Source: an uncultured Poribacteria bacterium (GTDB lineage: Bacteria; Poribacteria; WGA-4E; WGA-3G). Taken from it: a DNA stretch of 64,000 nt. The notes below the pieces were generated by a model. It had not been told where the DNA came from and did no database searches. It was given only the letters and a program-made list of their open reading frames with translations. The DNA is taken from positions 4,630,481 through 4,694,480 of the forward strand of contig OY282383.1 in the NCBI GenBank assembly GCA_958295855.1. Reading direction: 5' to 3'. The position numbers and the translations under genes were made by a program. Positions within the stretch are counted from its first letter, which is position 1, and each line of letters begins with the position of its first letter. This document shows, one piece after another, positions 50,563 to 58,000 of the stretch.

Positions 50563-51249
50563 CTACTCAAAACCCCTCGGTGGAGTATATCCGGCCTCGG
50601 CAAGCATATCTAAATACATCCGCCATCCTTCTTCAACAACGTCAGACTCCTCTATCAGCGCTCGAAATTCTGGCGGATACAGTGACACTTGACTTGACAT
50701 CGTTGTTTTAAGCTGCCGCAACGTTTTGATTTGTTCTTCTGTTGACAGCGTGTTAAGATGATTTGCCACGATGGGCATGGCTTCACGCATCATCTCAAGC
50801 CCCTCTTTTCGGATTTGCTTGGCGTTTTCTAAGGCTTTTTCTGCCTCGGCTAGCAGTTTCTTCGAGGCCTCCTGTTCCTCTTTAGACGCGGTGTGTTTGT
50901 GTTCCGCTGCCGCTTCCCCTTCGGAAACAGGTGTGTCTCCGCTTCGCCCGGCGTTCTCCGGCAAACCACTCTGTTCTGGACTTGAAGGGGCATCCGTGTT
51001 TTCTGTGTCAGGAACCAGGGGTGTTACAAAAGTCTCCGCCTCATCGGCGTGTGTCGTTGTCTCGGTGGAACGCTCTTCCACCGTTTGGGTTTTCGGTGTC
51101 ATTGGCGTTGTTGCTTTATACACCTTCTTGGGTTCAGCCTTAAGGCTTTTCTGGGCGGGGTGATGATGCCCGAAATACCAAAAAGAGATTCCGGCCGTTA
51201 TGAAAACAGCAACATATATTGCAACTGTAAACTTTCGATGACGAAACAT
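50563..51249 (-). CDS. KVYKA-box membrane-anchored protein 1
   Basis: 228 residues from ATG 51249, chosen for AAGGAG 6 bases upstream. Single helix VAIYVAVFITAGISFWYF (about 9-26), then EPKKVYKATTPMTPK (about 38-52), the box shared with 52410, 56856 and 2168. A Thr/Glu/Pro/Ser linker and a helical region (EEQEASKKLLAEAEKALENA, about 133-152) follow. The shared C-terminal domain is IVANHLNTLSTEEQIKTLRQ (about 171-190) to EEGWRMYLDMLAEAGYTPP. The helix is almost the same as the last helix of the protein encoded at 51349. Function unknown; probably periplasmic. Confidence 0.72.
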   Translation of the reverse strand: MFRHRKFTVAIYVAVFITAGISFWYFGHHHPAQKSLKAEPKKVYKATTPMTPKTQTVEERSTETTTHADEAETFVTPLVPDTENTDAPSSPEQSGLPENAGRSGDTPVSEGEAAAEHKHTASKEEQEASKKLLAEAEKALENAKQIRKEGLEMMREAMPIVANHLNTLSTEEQIKTLRQLKTTMSSQVSLYPPEFRALIEESDVVEEGWRMYLDMLAEAGYTPPRGFE

Positions 51250-51348
51250 TTTTGTCTCCTTATCTCCTCGGATAAATTCAAGCCGAGTTTGAGTTGATAG
51301 CATGACCGGTGAATCCACACCGACTCCATCCTCTGCGGGGCGATGATG

Positions 51349-51708
51349 TCAGAAACACCAAAAAGAGATTCCGGCTGATATCAAAATAATAATACATATT
51401 GCAACTGCAAACGTTAGGTTACTACACAATTTCTTCGCGGACCCATATTCTTCATCATATTTCGTCAGAGCAGGCTTATACCAAAATTTCCAAGCGAAAA
51501 CAGCGACGAATAGGAATATCAATACAACTAACAAAAGACGGTTTTCTGTGACAGGTGAAAGTTGTATATTGGGTGCCAGTATATAAAATAGGAGTCCCAA
51601 AATCGTGAAGAGTAACGTCTGTAGAAACACCGCTGCTCCCCAAAAAATCCGCCCAACCTTCTTTTTCTGTTTGGACAGCTCGTTTTTCATACTCACACGT
51701 TCCTCCAT
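51349..51708 (-). CDS. Three-helix membrane protein, paralogue A
   Basis: Up to 119 residues. Helices: IFWGAAVFLQTLLFTILGLLFYI (about 21-43), LLLVVLIFLFVAVFAWKFW (about 58-76) and FAVAICIIILISAGISFW (about 99-116). Paralogous to 51850..52395: both have (V/I)FWGA-x4-TLLFT-IGL-FY, QLSPV-E-LL-LV-LIFL-VA-FA-K and KY-EEYGS-K-L. A GTG codon 5 bases after GGAGG (MEERVSM region) may be the true start. Its last helix, SAGISFWCF, is nearly identical in DNA to the helix that opens the neighbouring gene at 51249. Function unknown. Confidence 0.62.
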   Translation of the reverse strand: MEERVSMKNELSKQKKKVGRIFWGAAVFLQTLLFTILGLLFYILAPNIQLSPVTENRLLLVVLIFLFVAVFAWKFWYKPALTKYDEEYGSAKKLCSNLTFAVAICIIILISAGISFWCF

Positions 51709-51849
51709 CAGTTTGAGTCGTTTGGTCTTCGTAGGAAAAACAAGCGACTCGTCTTTTCACGGGTTCTGGGTAGTTTTCCAGTCGCTGCGATATCGCTCAC
51801 CGTTGAACTCATCAGATGCCTTAATTGGTTGAAGTGTTCACGTTGTTCA

Positions 51850-52395
51850 TCAGGCGAGAATCATGATTATGAAAAAAGCAACACATATTAGAATTGTAAA
51901 CGTTCGATCACTAGATATTTTTATCTCCTTACCAAAAAGGCGTTTATTCGACCCATATTCTTCAACATATTTTGACATAGTCTTATGCAAACGTTTTCCA
52001 GCGAAAAGTGCTACGGGTAAGAATATCAATATGACTAACTGAAGAAGTGTTTCTGGGACAGGTGAAAGTTGTCTATCGGATAACCCCATATAAAATTGGA
52101 GTCCTATAACCGTAAAGAGTAAGGTACATACAAATACCGCTCCCCAAAAAACCTGCATCTCGAGTCTTTTTTTGTCTTTGGATCGCTTGTCTGTCATGTT
52201 CACACGTTCCTCCGTAAGTTTAAGTCGCTTAGTCACGCAAGCAGCAATGAGAGCTACGCCTGCTGAAGCTGCTGCAATAATCCAAGGGTTGCCGCTGCCC
52301 AAGGCAGCCTTCCAGGGTTCTATTGCCAATTTCAGCAATCCAATTGCTGCTACCTCAGCTGCTATCACTGGATGATTTTCGCATCGTGATACCAC
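51850..52395 (-). CDS. Three-helix membrane protein, paralogue B
   Basis: Up to 181 residues. The C-terminal 120 align with paralogue A (RLKLTEERVNM against RLKLMEERVSM, FWGAVFVCTLLFTVIGLQFY, QLSPVPETLLQLVILIFLPVALFAGK, KYVEEYGSNKRL). An N-terminal extension (EVAAIGLLKLAIEPWKAALG and WIIAAASAGVALIAACV) adds one or two hydrophobic segments absent from paralogue A; it may be real or read-through, since GTG/ATG codons behind GGAGG near residue 63 offer an internal start. Directly downstream of KVYKA protein 2, on the same strand. Confidence 0.6.
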   Translation of the reverse strand: MVSRCENHPVIAAEVAAIGLLKLAIEPWKAALGSGNPWIIAAASAGVALIAACVTKRLKLTEERVNMTDKRSKDKKRLEMQVFWGAVFVCTLLFTVIGLQFYMGLSDRQLSPVPETLLQLVILIFLPVALFAGKRLHKTMSKYVEEYGSNKRLFGKEIKISSDRTFTILICVAFFIIMILA

Positions 52396-52409
52396 TGCCG
52401 CTTTTCAGG

Positions 52410-52892
52410 TTATTTTGGTTCATATCCGTGCTGTGAGAGGAAGTCTAAAAATGCTTGCCACGCGGTTTCTATGCCCTCTGAATCCGCATCAGGCGGTAGT
52501 TGGCTCATGAACGTCTTCCGGGTTTGTTCCAAGAAAGCGACTTGTTCTTCCTGCGACAGTGAATTGAGGTGATTTGCAAGGATTGGGGCCGCTTGTTGGA
52601 GTATCGCCTTAATTGCGTTTGAAAGGGCATCCGTTTCAGCGAGGCGCTCTTTGAGTTTGGCTTGCTGTGCTTCCCACTCTGCCCGTGCCTTTGCGGCATC
52701 AGTGTCTACGGAATTTTCAGGCGGCCGGGGCGCGGCTTTGTAGACTTTCCTTGGCTCTGCGCGGAGTGCCTTATCTCTCTGATGTTGGTAGACACTGGAA
52801 CAAAAAGAGAATATTATCATTACCCCAAGAATGTAAAAAACAATTCGCGTCCATTTCGCTCGAAATTCTTCAAGCCATACGTCTCTTTTCAT
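52410..52892 (-). CDS. KVYKA-box membrane-anchored protein 2 (short copy)
   Basis: 160 residues from ATG 52892, 7 bases after GGAGG (the ATG at 52898 is too close). MKRDVWLEEFRAKWTR then one helix (IVFYILGVMIIFSFCSSVY) and HQRDKALRAEPRKVYKAAP. The linker is short, a helix DTDAAKARAEWEAQQAKLKE follows, then the C-terminal domain ILANHLNSLSQEEQVAFLEQ to FLDFLSQHGYEPK. Nearly identical to the gene at 56856 except for a replaced membrane helix and the loss of ~65 residues of linker and coil. Its own sigma-70 promoter lies at 52970. Likely a recent segmental duplicate. Confidence 0.75.
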   Translation of the reverse strand: MKRDVWLEEFRAKWTRIVFYILGVMIIFSFCSSVYQHQRDKALRAEPRKVYKAAPRPPENSVDTDAAKARAEWEAQQAKLKERLAETDALSNAIKAILQQAAPILANHLNSLSQEEQVAFLEQTRKTFMSQLPPDADSEGIETAWQAFLDFLSQHGYEPK

Positions 52893-52969
52893 GTCCATGC
52901 CTCCTTTATTTGGCAGCGGAATGGCTTAAGTCCCCAAGTTAATGTATTCGTCATTAGATTCCCTTATTA

Positions 52970-52998
52970 ATTCTACTACATGATACAGTCTTTGTCAA
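52970..52998 (-). promoter_or_regulatory. Sigma-70 promoter of KVYKA protein 2
   Basis: Minus strand: TTGACA, 17 bases, TAGAAT. Conserved in the duplicate copy at 57620. Confidence 0.7.
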
Positions 52999-53072
52999 TC
53001 AAAAATTGCAGGGAAGTTCCCAAATCAACCTGTGTTGCCATTTTAGTGAAAAGTTATTCCCCTTTGTTCACC

Positions 53073-53368
53073 ATGAGAGCGGGTCCGCTCTCCTCGCCAA
53101 AAATTGTCAAATTGCTCAATGCACAATATGTGAATCTCTGGGTTTTGCTAAGGGAGTTCCCTGAACTTCAGGCAGGTGCAAAAGGTGCTGCTGCAGCCGC
53201 CTTAGCGACAAAACTCCAAGAACATTTTGTTTATCCGGTGGACACTCTCATTCTAACACCAGGGTTGGAGTTTATCCAACATCTGCCCATGAATGAGTTT
53301 ATTCGTAGTAACCTTCCATCTCGTGAGCGACGATCGCGATATTTCACATGGCTAAAGTCTTCTTTAAA
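53073..53368 (+). pseudogene. Remnant, possibly of a thioredoxin-like protein
   Basis: An open stretch continuous with the duplicated block reads SSPKIVKLLNAQYVNLWVLL, then LQEHFVYPVDTLILTPGLEF and HLPMNEFI. The layout (N-x-x-(Y/F)VN-WV ... P-LILTP-LEF) recalls thioredoxin-fold proteins of the YbbN/DUF255 sort, lacking CxxC. No start codon or ribosome site fits and the frame runs into the ABC-permease remnant on the other strand. Probably a gene fragment. Confidence 0.35.
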
Positions 53369-53385
53369 CAACGGAGAGTCTGGTC

Positions 53386-53668
53386 TTACACCGCTGCGGG
53401 CACAAAGGCGAGATGCACACCCGATATAAGGACTACCAGAAACAACACCAACAATAGCAAATCTGTCGTTGCAGTGTTGAAATCACGATTGAGGCTGATG
53501 TATTTGGCAAGAAGGAAATGCCAGCGACGGATCGGATGCGTTAAGACTAAACGTAACGTGCCGCGTTCACGTTCGCCGGCGATGGCATCGTAGGCGAAAA
53601 TCAGTGCCAGTAGGCTGAGAACATGCTTAAACACAAAAACAATATCAATTGCGGAAAAATTGAGTACC
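53386..53668 (-). pseudogene. Fragment of an ABC-2 type transporter permease
   Basis: About 90 residues are readable: LNFSAIDIVFVFKHVLSLLA, LIFAYDAIAGERERGTLRLV and LTHPIRRWHFLLAKYIS, then a short hydrophobic tail. The AYDAI-GE-ERGTLRL segment followed by P--R--F-L-KY is typical of the ABC-2/NosY-like permease near its second helix. Both ends of the gene are missing and no start or partner ATPase is present, so it is a remnant left by rearrangement between the anchored-protein genes. Confidence 0.7.
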
Positions 53669-53698
53669 TTTCATCTAAAAATCCTCTCTTCTTGGTGC

Positions 53699-54337
53699 TC
53701 AATAACGCGGTGAAAACCCGTGATGCTTGAGTTTATCGACAAATAGTTTCATCATTTCCTCAAAATCGGATTCTGTTAATTCCAGGGGCATTGTATCGCG
53801 CAGTGTTTCTTCCACCTGAATAACAAAAGCGCGTTGTTCCTCACCTGACATTGAATTCAATTGGGCTGCCATCTGAATCATTATTGGTTCCCAGGCCTTA
53901 AGCATTTCAGTCCGCCTGGCTTTAGCTTCTTCTATAATTGCGGCACCCTCTTCTAGAAGTTTTTGTTCTTCAGGTGATATCCGGTTTTCCTCAGTTGGTG
54001 CTTCCTCTTCCACGTCTTCCTCTACCCCCGTTTCAACAGGTATGTCCCGTGTGCCCTCATCTTCAAGGGGCTCGTTTTCAGGGAGGGTACTGTTCTCTAT
54101 TGTTGAATCTTCTTCTCTATGCGATTCAGCAGAGGTTTTTGGAAGAACGGGAGTAGACGGTACAGTTTTGCGTGTGGACTTCTTAGCAGGTCTCTCTCTT
54201 TCTCTGGAGCGTAACAACTGATTCGCTTCTTTCATTTGTTTGAGGCCCGGATAAACTATGATTAACGAGATTCCTAAGAATATCGTGGTAAGAACAAGGG
54301 TGATAACGATTTGTGCGATTGCTCTTTTCCTTTGCAT
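53699..54337 (-). CDS. Membrane-anchored protein with the shared C-terminal domain (no KVYKA box)
   Basis: 212 residues. One helix (IAQIVITLVLTTIFLGISLIIVY, about 7-29), then a basic stretch RSRERERPAKKSTRKTVP. A strongly acidic linker (about 75-120) and a helix EQKLLEEGAAIIEEAKARRT follow. The C-terminal domain MAAQLNSMSGEEQRAFVIQVEE (about 155-176) to MKLFVDKLKHHGFSPRY matches proteins at 50563, 52410, 54482 and 56856. Upstream of it lies the 54482 relative, ~145 bases away. Function unknown. Confidence 0.7.
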   Translation of the reverse strand: MQRKRAIAQIVITLVLTTIFLGISLIIVYPGLKQMKEANQLLRSRERERPAKKSTRKTVPSTPVLPKTSAESHREEDSTIENSTLPENEPLEDEGTRDIPVETGVEEDVEEEAPTEENRISPEEQKLLEEGAAIIEEAKARRTEMLKAWEPIMIQMAAQLNSMSGEEQRAFVIQVEETLRDTMPLELTESDFEEMMKLFVDKLKHHGFSPRY

Positions 54338-54481
54338 TTAGTAGTCCTCCATAGGTTCAGGTTTATAGAATTCGTCTCCATTTTCTATGCTCGCTGTGTG
54401 ACTGCGCGAATCCTTTCTGCGTGTTCATAGTTTCCATCATCTTCTAGCGATGTCTGAGCATCAGGGTGTACGCACAACGAA

Positions 54482-54862
54482 TCAATAGCGAGGCTCAAAA
54501 CCGGCCTCAAGGAGCTGATTGACAAACAATTCCATACTTTTATCTAAAAGCTCCAAGTTTGTTTCCCCAGGCTCCAGTGCTGCATCACGTAATGTTGCTT
54601 TCACTTGTTTAATAAAAGCATGTTGTTCATCAGCCGACAACGCATTCAGATAGTCTACAATGCGAGGGATCTGTAGCATTACAGTCGCAGAGAGTTCTGC
54701 CTGAAATTTTTCGTGTTCTGCTTTTGAGGGCTGGCCATATTCGGTCGCTATCTCTTGAATAAAGCTAGTTGTCCGGTACCAATTAGCAGCTTGCCACGCC
54801 GAAATTCCTATAACAAAAACAAAAAGGAAAATTCGGAAAGTTATATGCCATTGTTTTGACAT
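54482..54862 (-). CDS. Small membrane-anchored protein with the shared C-terminal domain
   Basis: 126 residues, the shortest member. Helix ITFRIFLFVFVIGISAWQAANW (about 7-28), almost no linker, then IPRIVDYLNALSADEQHAFIKQVKATLRD (about 55-83) and SMELFVNQLLEAGFEPRY at the end. The LN-L/M-S-x-(D/E)EQ-x-AF(I/V)-Q motif and the terminal G(F/Y)xP(R/K) are the family signature. It lacks the KVYKA box and the long linker, so it may represent the minimal form. Lies between an IS607 remnant and the 53699 relative. Confidence 0.7.
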   Translation of the reverse strand: MSKQWHITFRIFLFVFVIGISAWQAANWYRTTSFIQEIATEYGQPSKAEHEKFQAELSATVMLQIPRIVDYLNALSADEQHAFIKQVKATLRDAALEPGETNLELLDKSMELFVNQLLEAGFEPRY

Positions 54863-54954
54863 CTTCTATCTGTTCCTTTGAACCTACACAAATCGTGACA
54901 AGAGCAGAGATAACGTCTATTGCGTTACCATCTCGACCGTGTGGTTTGCAGCGA

Positions 54955-56113
54955 TTATCTCGCTGGAAGAACCCTCAAAGCACGTGACAATTCCGATATG
55001 AAAATACCGCGTGCGCCGTTCAAATCCCTGTCACACCGATGACCGTCTGCATCAGTAATCACCTTCGCACCGCCGAGGTTCTCGACGAGTTCGCCTGTCC
55101 ATGAGACTGTTTTCGACGTATATGCCTCGTTCGCATCTATAACTACCACACCGTATTCTAGTGCCTTCTGTTTTAGAAACACTTTGAATTGGTGATGCGA
55201 CAGCGTCAACATCTGACGGACAGACTTCTTTCGGAGCTTCCGCGCGCCACGCTTAACCATCTGCTGCGTTTCAAAAGTCGGTAGCAGGATGATGTCAAAG
55301 TTTGTGACGAGGAAGTGTGCGACTTTCTTGTGTAGTTCCATCACAAGATTACGGATTTTTAGTTGAATCTTCTGTGCACATTGTCGCAGGGTACGCCGTA
55401 GCGGACGTTTCACCTGCGTTGCGCGGGAATAGAGGTTATCAGCAAACTGGCAGAGCCTCTGGATACGATTTATAGCATGATGTCCTAACCAACCGAATGT
55501 GCCTTCTGAAAACAATGTCATGAACGTTCTAACGCCCGGGTCAAGAGCTACGATATTTCCGCTTGAGTCTCGCGGTTTGATTTTTTCCTTGTAGGCAACG
55601 CACATGTAAAACCGGCCATTCTCAAACAGCACACGGCCATCTTTAACTTCGTTTTCATGGTCTCTGTCGGCTTTCTTACCACGGCCTTGTGGCTTAGCAG
55701 GCAGCGGTTCTGTCATCTTCATTTCACCAAGATAACGGATATAGAAACCATGAGTTTTGATGAACTGCGCACACAAGTAAAACGACTTCGTGGTGTTCTT
55801 CTTCCTGCGGAACTTTACGCGTTGCGGTTCACCGGTTTCCTTCCACTTTCGCCGTGCTGCAGTCACCGCTTTCTGTGCATCCATCACTGCACCGACACGG
55901 ATATGTCGAGGACAAGTCGATGTCCACTCAGGTAATGTTTTCAGCAAGTCGGGAGCATACACCTTGCGTCCTTTGTTAAACTGCTTCACCGCCTCGTTGT
56001 AGACGTAACGTGAGATACCTTCCCACCTACGGAGTATCGCTTTCTGTGCCGTTGTGGGTAAGATTTGTATCTGCTTTGATTTCGTCACGGTAGCGTCGGA
56101 GTCCATACAGCCG
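54955..56113 (-). CDS. tnpB: TnpB-like RNA-guided nuclease of IS607, zinc-knuckle-less type
   Basis: About 385 residues from the ATG at 56113 (MDSDATVTKSKQIQILPTT). The frame stays open further upstream to 56508, but that part is an antisense-like shadow of tnpA. N-terminal WED-like region (RRWEGISRYVYNEAVKQFNK), RuvC-I ALDPGVRTF with Asp, the middle segment IILLPTFETQQMVKR with the Glu, and RuvC-III CDRDLNGARGIF with Asp are present. Where most TnpBs have two CxxC pairs, this one reads YTSKTVSWTGELVENLGGAK, with no Cys pair, as in the Fanzor1-like branch. The ATG choice is approximate. Confidence 0.8.
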
Positions 56114-56530
56114 TGAGGAAAAGACGTGGAGAATCTCCAGCAAATCGGAAGTAAGTTCCTGTTCGGGGCTGTGAGTAGTTTGGTTGAGAACCACGACTTC
56201 TCCACCGTTTTGCTCGATAAGATATCGAAAGACTTCGCTGCCGAAGCGGGCGAGTCTATCCCGATGGGCGACCACAACTCGGAGTTTATCGCCGCGCAAG
56301 ATTCTGTCCAATAGCCTCTGGAGCCCTTTTCGCTTGAAGTTGATGCCACTGCCGAAGTCTTGGATAACTTCCGATTCTGGGAACTTTTCCTGCATGTAGG
56401 CGACTTGCGCGGCGAGGGCGTCCGCCTGCGCTTTCCCGCTGACACGGAAACCGAAGCAAATGGTAGAAATGTCTGATTTACGTTGAGCATCAACAAACTT
56501 ATGGACATCGTAGTGGTATCTGCCCCGCAA
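56027..56530 (-). pseudogene. Serine resolvase domain of IS607 TnpA (separated from its HTH)
   Basis: Readable from about 56519: YHYDVHKFVDAQRKSDISTI, then CFGFRVSGKAQADALAAQV with the catalytic Ser, GSGINFKRKGLQRLLDRIL, VVAHRDRLARFGSEVF and the terminal LYGLRRYRDE. These are the standard blocks of IS607 TnpA (Y-RVS, D-GSG-N-KR-L--L, H-DRL-RFG). The frame lacks a normal start: its natural N-terminus is the HTH fragment upstream, from which it is separated by a frame-breaking 26-bp insertion. Confidence 0.85.
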
Positions 56531-56547
56531 AGCGGGGTAAATACCTA
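56521..56547. repeat. 26-bp palindromic insertion in tnpA
   Basis: GCCCCGCAAAGCGGGGTAAA-TACCTA, the same CCCCGCAAAGCGGGG hairpin found in spacers at 18819, 26988, 30891 and (variants) 35114, 48245. Removing exactly 26 bases would rejoin GGGHRL to RYHYDVHKFVDAQ in one frame. Confidence 0.75.
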
Positions 56548-56670
56548 AAGCCGATGCCCGCCTCCAGTGCGCACGCAGTCGATTTCGCCGCGGGAAGACA
56601 TCCTGCGAAGGTGCTCGATGGAAATATCCAACACCTGCGCAGCGTTTTGTGGTGACATTAGGTTATTCAT
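56545..56670 (-). pseudogene. MerR-type HTH of IS607 TnpA (N-terminal fragment)
   Basis: 41 residues: MNNLMSPQNAAQVLDISIEH then LRRMSSRGEIDCVRTGGGHRL and a TAG stop. The SPQNAAQVLDIS-LRR---RGEI--VRTGGGHR pattern is the MerR-like DNA-binding domain that begins IS607 TnpA. The stop is created by the palindromic insertion described at 56521. Confidence 0.8.
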
Positions 56671-56855
56671 ACCTACATTACACCACATTTATTCCGCAAG
56701 GTTTAAGTAAAAACGACATTTATACCGATTTACTCGGATTTTCAGGGTCTAGCACTCTACTCCTCTGTGTACCGTCAAAGTACTAAACTTACCAGCGACC
56801 TGCGTGAGCACTCTAGTGTTAGAGGAGCTCACGCAGGGGAAGTCCTCTTTTCAGG

Positions 56856-57542
56856 TTATTTTGGTTCATACCCGTGCTGTGAGAGGAAGTCTAAAAATGT
56901 TTGCCACGCGGTTTCTATGCCCTCTGAATCCGCATCAGGCGGTAGTTGGCTCATGAACGTCTTCCGGGTTTGTTCCAAGAAAGCGACTTGTTCTTCCTGC
57001 GACAGTGAATTGAGGTGATTTGCAAGGATGGGGCCCGCTTGTTGGAGTGAGGCTAGGCCTTCCTCTACAATCGCCTTACTTTCGTTTAAAAGGGCATCCG
57101 TTTCAGCGAGGCGCTCTTTGAGTTTGGCTTGCTGTGCTTCCCACTCTGCCCGTGCCTTTGCGGCATCAGTGTCTTCGGTGTTTTCTGGTTCCTCCTGCGA
57201 CACAGTAGATTCAACGGTGCCATCTGATTCACTGGGTTCCGATTCAAGCGGCATTTCTCCTTCTGGATGCTGATGTGTCTCCTGCGTCACCACGGGTGTA
57301 GGTGTCGCGACATCTTGACTCACTGCGGCTTTTCCTGTTCCCGTTGCAGGCTTTTTTGCGGAATTTTCGGGCGACCAGGGCGCGGCTTTGTAGACTTTCC
57401 TTGGCTCTGCGCGGAGTGCCTTATCTCTCTGATGTTGATAGGCTGTGAAGATTATAAATAGTATCGCTAGTGTTAAAAGGCCATACGAAACAAGGCGGCC
57501 GGCTTTCGCTTGAAATTCTTCAAGCCATACGTCTCTTTTCAT
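56856..57542 (-). CDS. KVYKA-box membrane-anchored protein 3 (long copy)
   Basis: 228 residues from ATG 57542 (GGAGG 7 bases upstream). MKRDVWLEEFQAKAGR, then a helix LVSYGLLTLAILFIIFTAY that differs from copy 1, then HQRDKALRAEPRKVYKAAP, identical to copy 1. Next a Thr/Gln/Glu/Ser-rich linker (about 53-105) absent from copy 1, a coil TDAAKARAEWEAQQAKLKER with LLNESKAIVEEGLASLQQAG, and the C-terminal domain ILANHLNSLSQEEQVAFLEQ to FLSQHGYEPK. Function unknown; expected outside the inner membrane. Confidence 0.75.
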   Translation of the reverse strand: MKRDVWLEEFQAKAGRLVSYGLLTLAILFIIFTAYQHQRDKALRAEPRKVYKAAPWSPENSAKKPATGTGKAAVSQDVATPTPVVTQETHQHPEGEMPLESEPSESDGTVESTVSQEEPENTEDTDAAKARAEWEAQQAKLKERLAETDALLNESKAIVEEGLASLQQAGPILANHLNSLSQEEQVAFLEQTRKTFMSQLPPDADSEGIETAWQTFLDFLSQHGYEPK

Positions 57543-57619
57543 GTCCATGCCTCCTTTATTTGGCAGCGGAATGGCTTAAGTCCCCAAATTAATGTATTCG
57601 TCATTAGATTCCCCTATTA

Positions 57620-57648
57620 ATTCTACTAAATGATACAATCTTTGTCAA
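57620..57648 (-). promoter_or_regulatory. Sigma-70 promoter of KVYKA protein 3
   Basis: Minus strand: TTGACA, 17 bases (AAGATTGTATCATTTAG), TAGAAT. Conserved with 52970..52998, so both copies were duplicated with their promoter. Confidence 0.72.
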
Positions 57649-57724
57649 TCAAAAATTGCAGGGAAGTTCCCAAATCAACCTGTGTTGCCATTTTAGTGAA
57701 AAGTTATGCCCCTCTGTTCACCAT

Positions 57725-57816
57725 TGCGGCTTTCTTCCAATCCTTTATCACACGTTTCACTACCGCCTCAATGATAGAAGGAGAGAGACTAAGTTGTTCA
57801 GAAATTTCACATCAAC
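57725..57816 (-). pseudogene. Short HTH-like remnant
   Basis: The minus strand reads EISEQLSLSPSIIEAVVKRV then IKDWKKAA, a helix-turn-helix-like stretch ended by the duplication boundary. No start codon or continuation. Next to it at 57864-57908 lies a CGCGATTCGGAGATCGCTCC repeat. Together with the duplicated promoter region these fill the 450-base gap between the KVYKA gene and the Tyr-rich lipoprotein. Confidence 0.35.
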
Positions 57817-57928
57817 GGAGGCGCGAACCAAGGCGTTATATTTCCGAAAAAGCAGGTTAAAAGCAGTCGCGATTCGGAGATCGCTCCTACGGGAGGACAG
57901 AATGCCTCTGCTGAAATAGGGAATTTTC

Positions 57929-57958
57929 TTGGACATGCCCCTGGGGATGTGCTATACT
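57929..57958 (+). promoter_or_regulatory. Probable sigma-70 promoter
   Basis: TTGGAC (57929-57934), 18 bases, TATACT (57953-57958). The ATG at 58001 follows a ~36-base leader ending AAGGAGAAGGAGAG. Confidence 0.55.
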
Positions 57959-58000
57959 ATAATAACTGGAACTATGGTTTGCACCAAAGGAGAAGGAGAG

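Larger units (their letters stand above)
52402..53072. repeat. Segmental duplication, copy 1
   Basis: From CTTTTCAGGTTATTTTGG through the whole gene and 170 bases of upstream DNA up to GTTCACCAT. The second copy is 56848..57724. Upstream parts are ~96% identical; sequence diverges abruptly after GTTCACCAT. Confidence 0.85.
54955..56670 (-). mobile_element. IS607-family element, decaying
   Basis: Contains, on one strand, the MerR-like HTH fragment (56545..56670), the serine resolvase part of TnpA (56027..56530) and an overlapping TnpB (54955..~56113). The order and overlap are those of IS607. TnpA is broken by a 26-bp palindromic insertion, so self-mobility is lost unless supplied in trans. 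Precise ends could not be set. A TnpB guide RNA, if present, would overlap the 3' end of tnpB near 54900-54980. Confidence 0.8.
56848..57724. repeat. Segmental duplication, copy 2
   Basis: Partner of 52402..53072. Contains the 56856 gene, its promoter and leader. About 205 bases longer than copy 1 because of extra linker- and coil-encoding DNA. Confidence 0.85.

Noticed and set aside
56113..56508. N-terminal extension of TnpB
   Set aside because: Off-frame reading through tnpA, Ser/Thr/Pro-rich without homology; TnpB proper begins near 56113.
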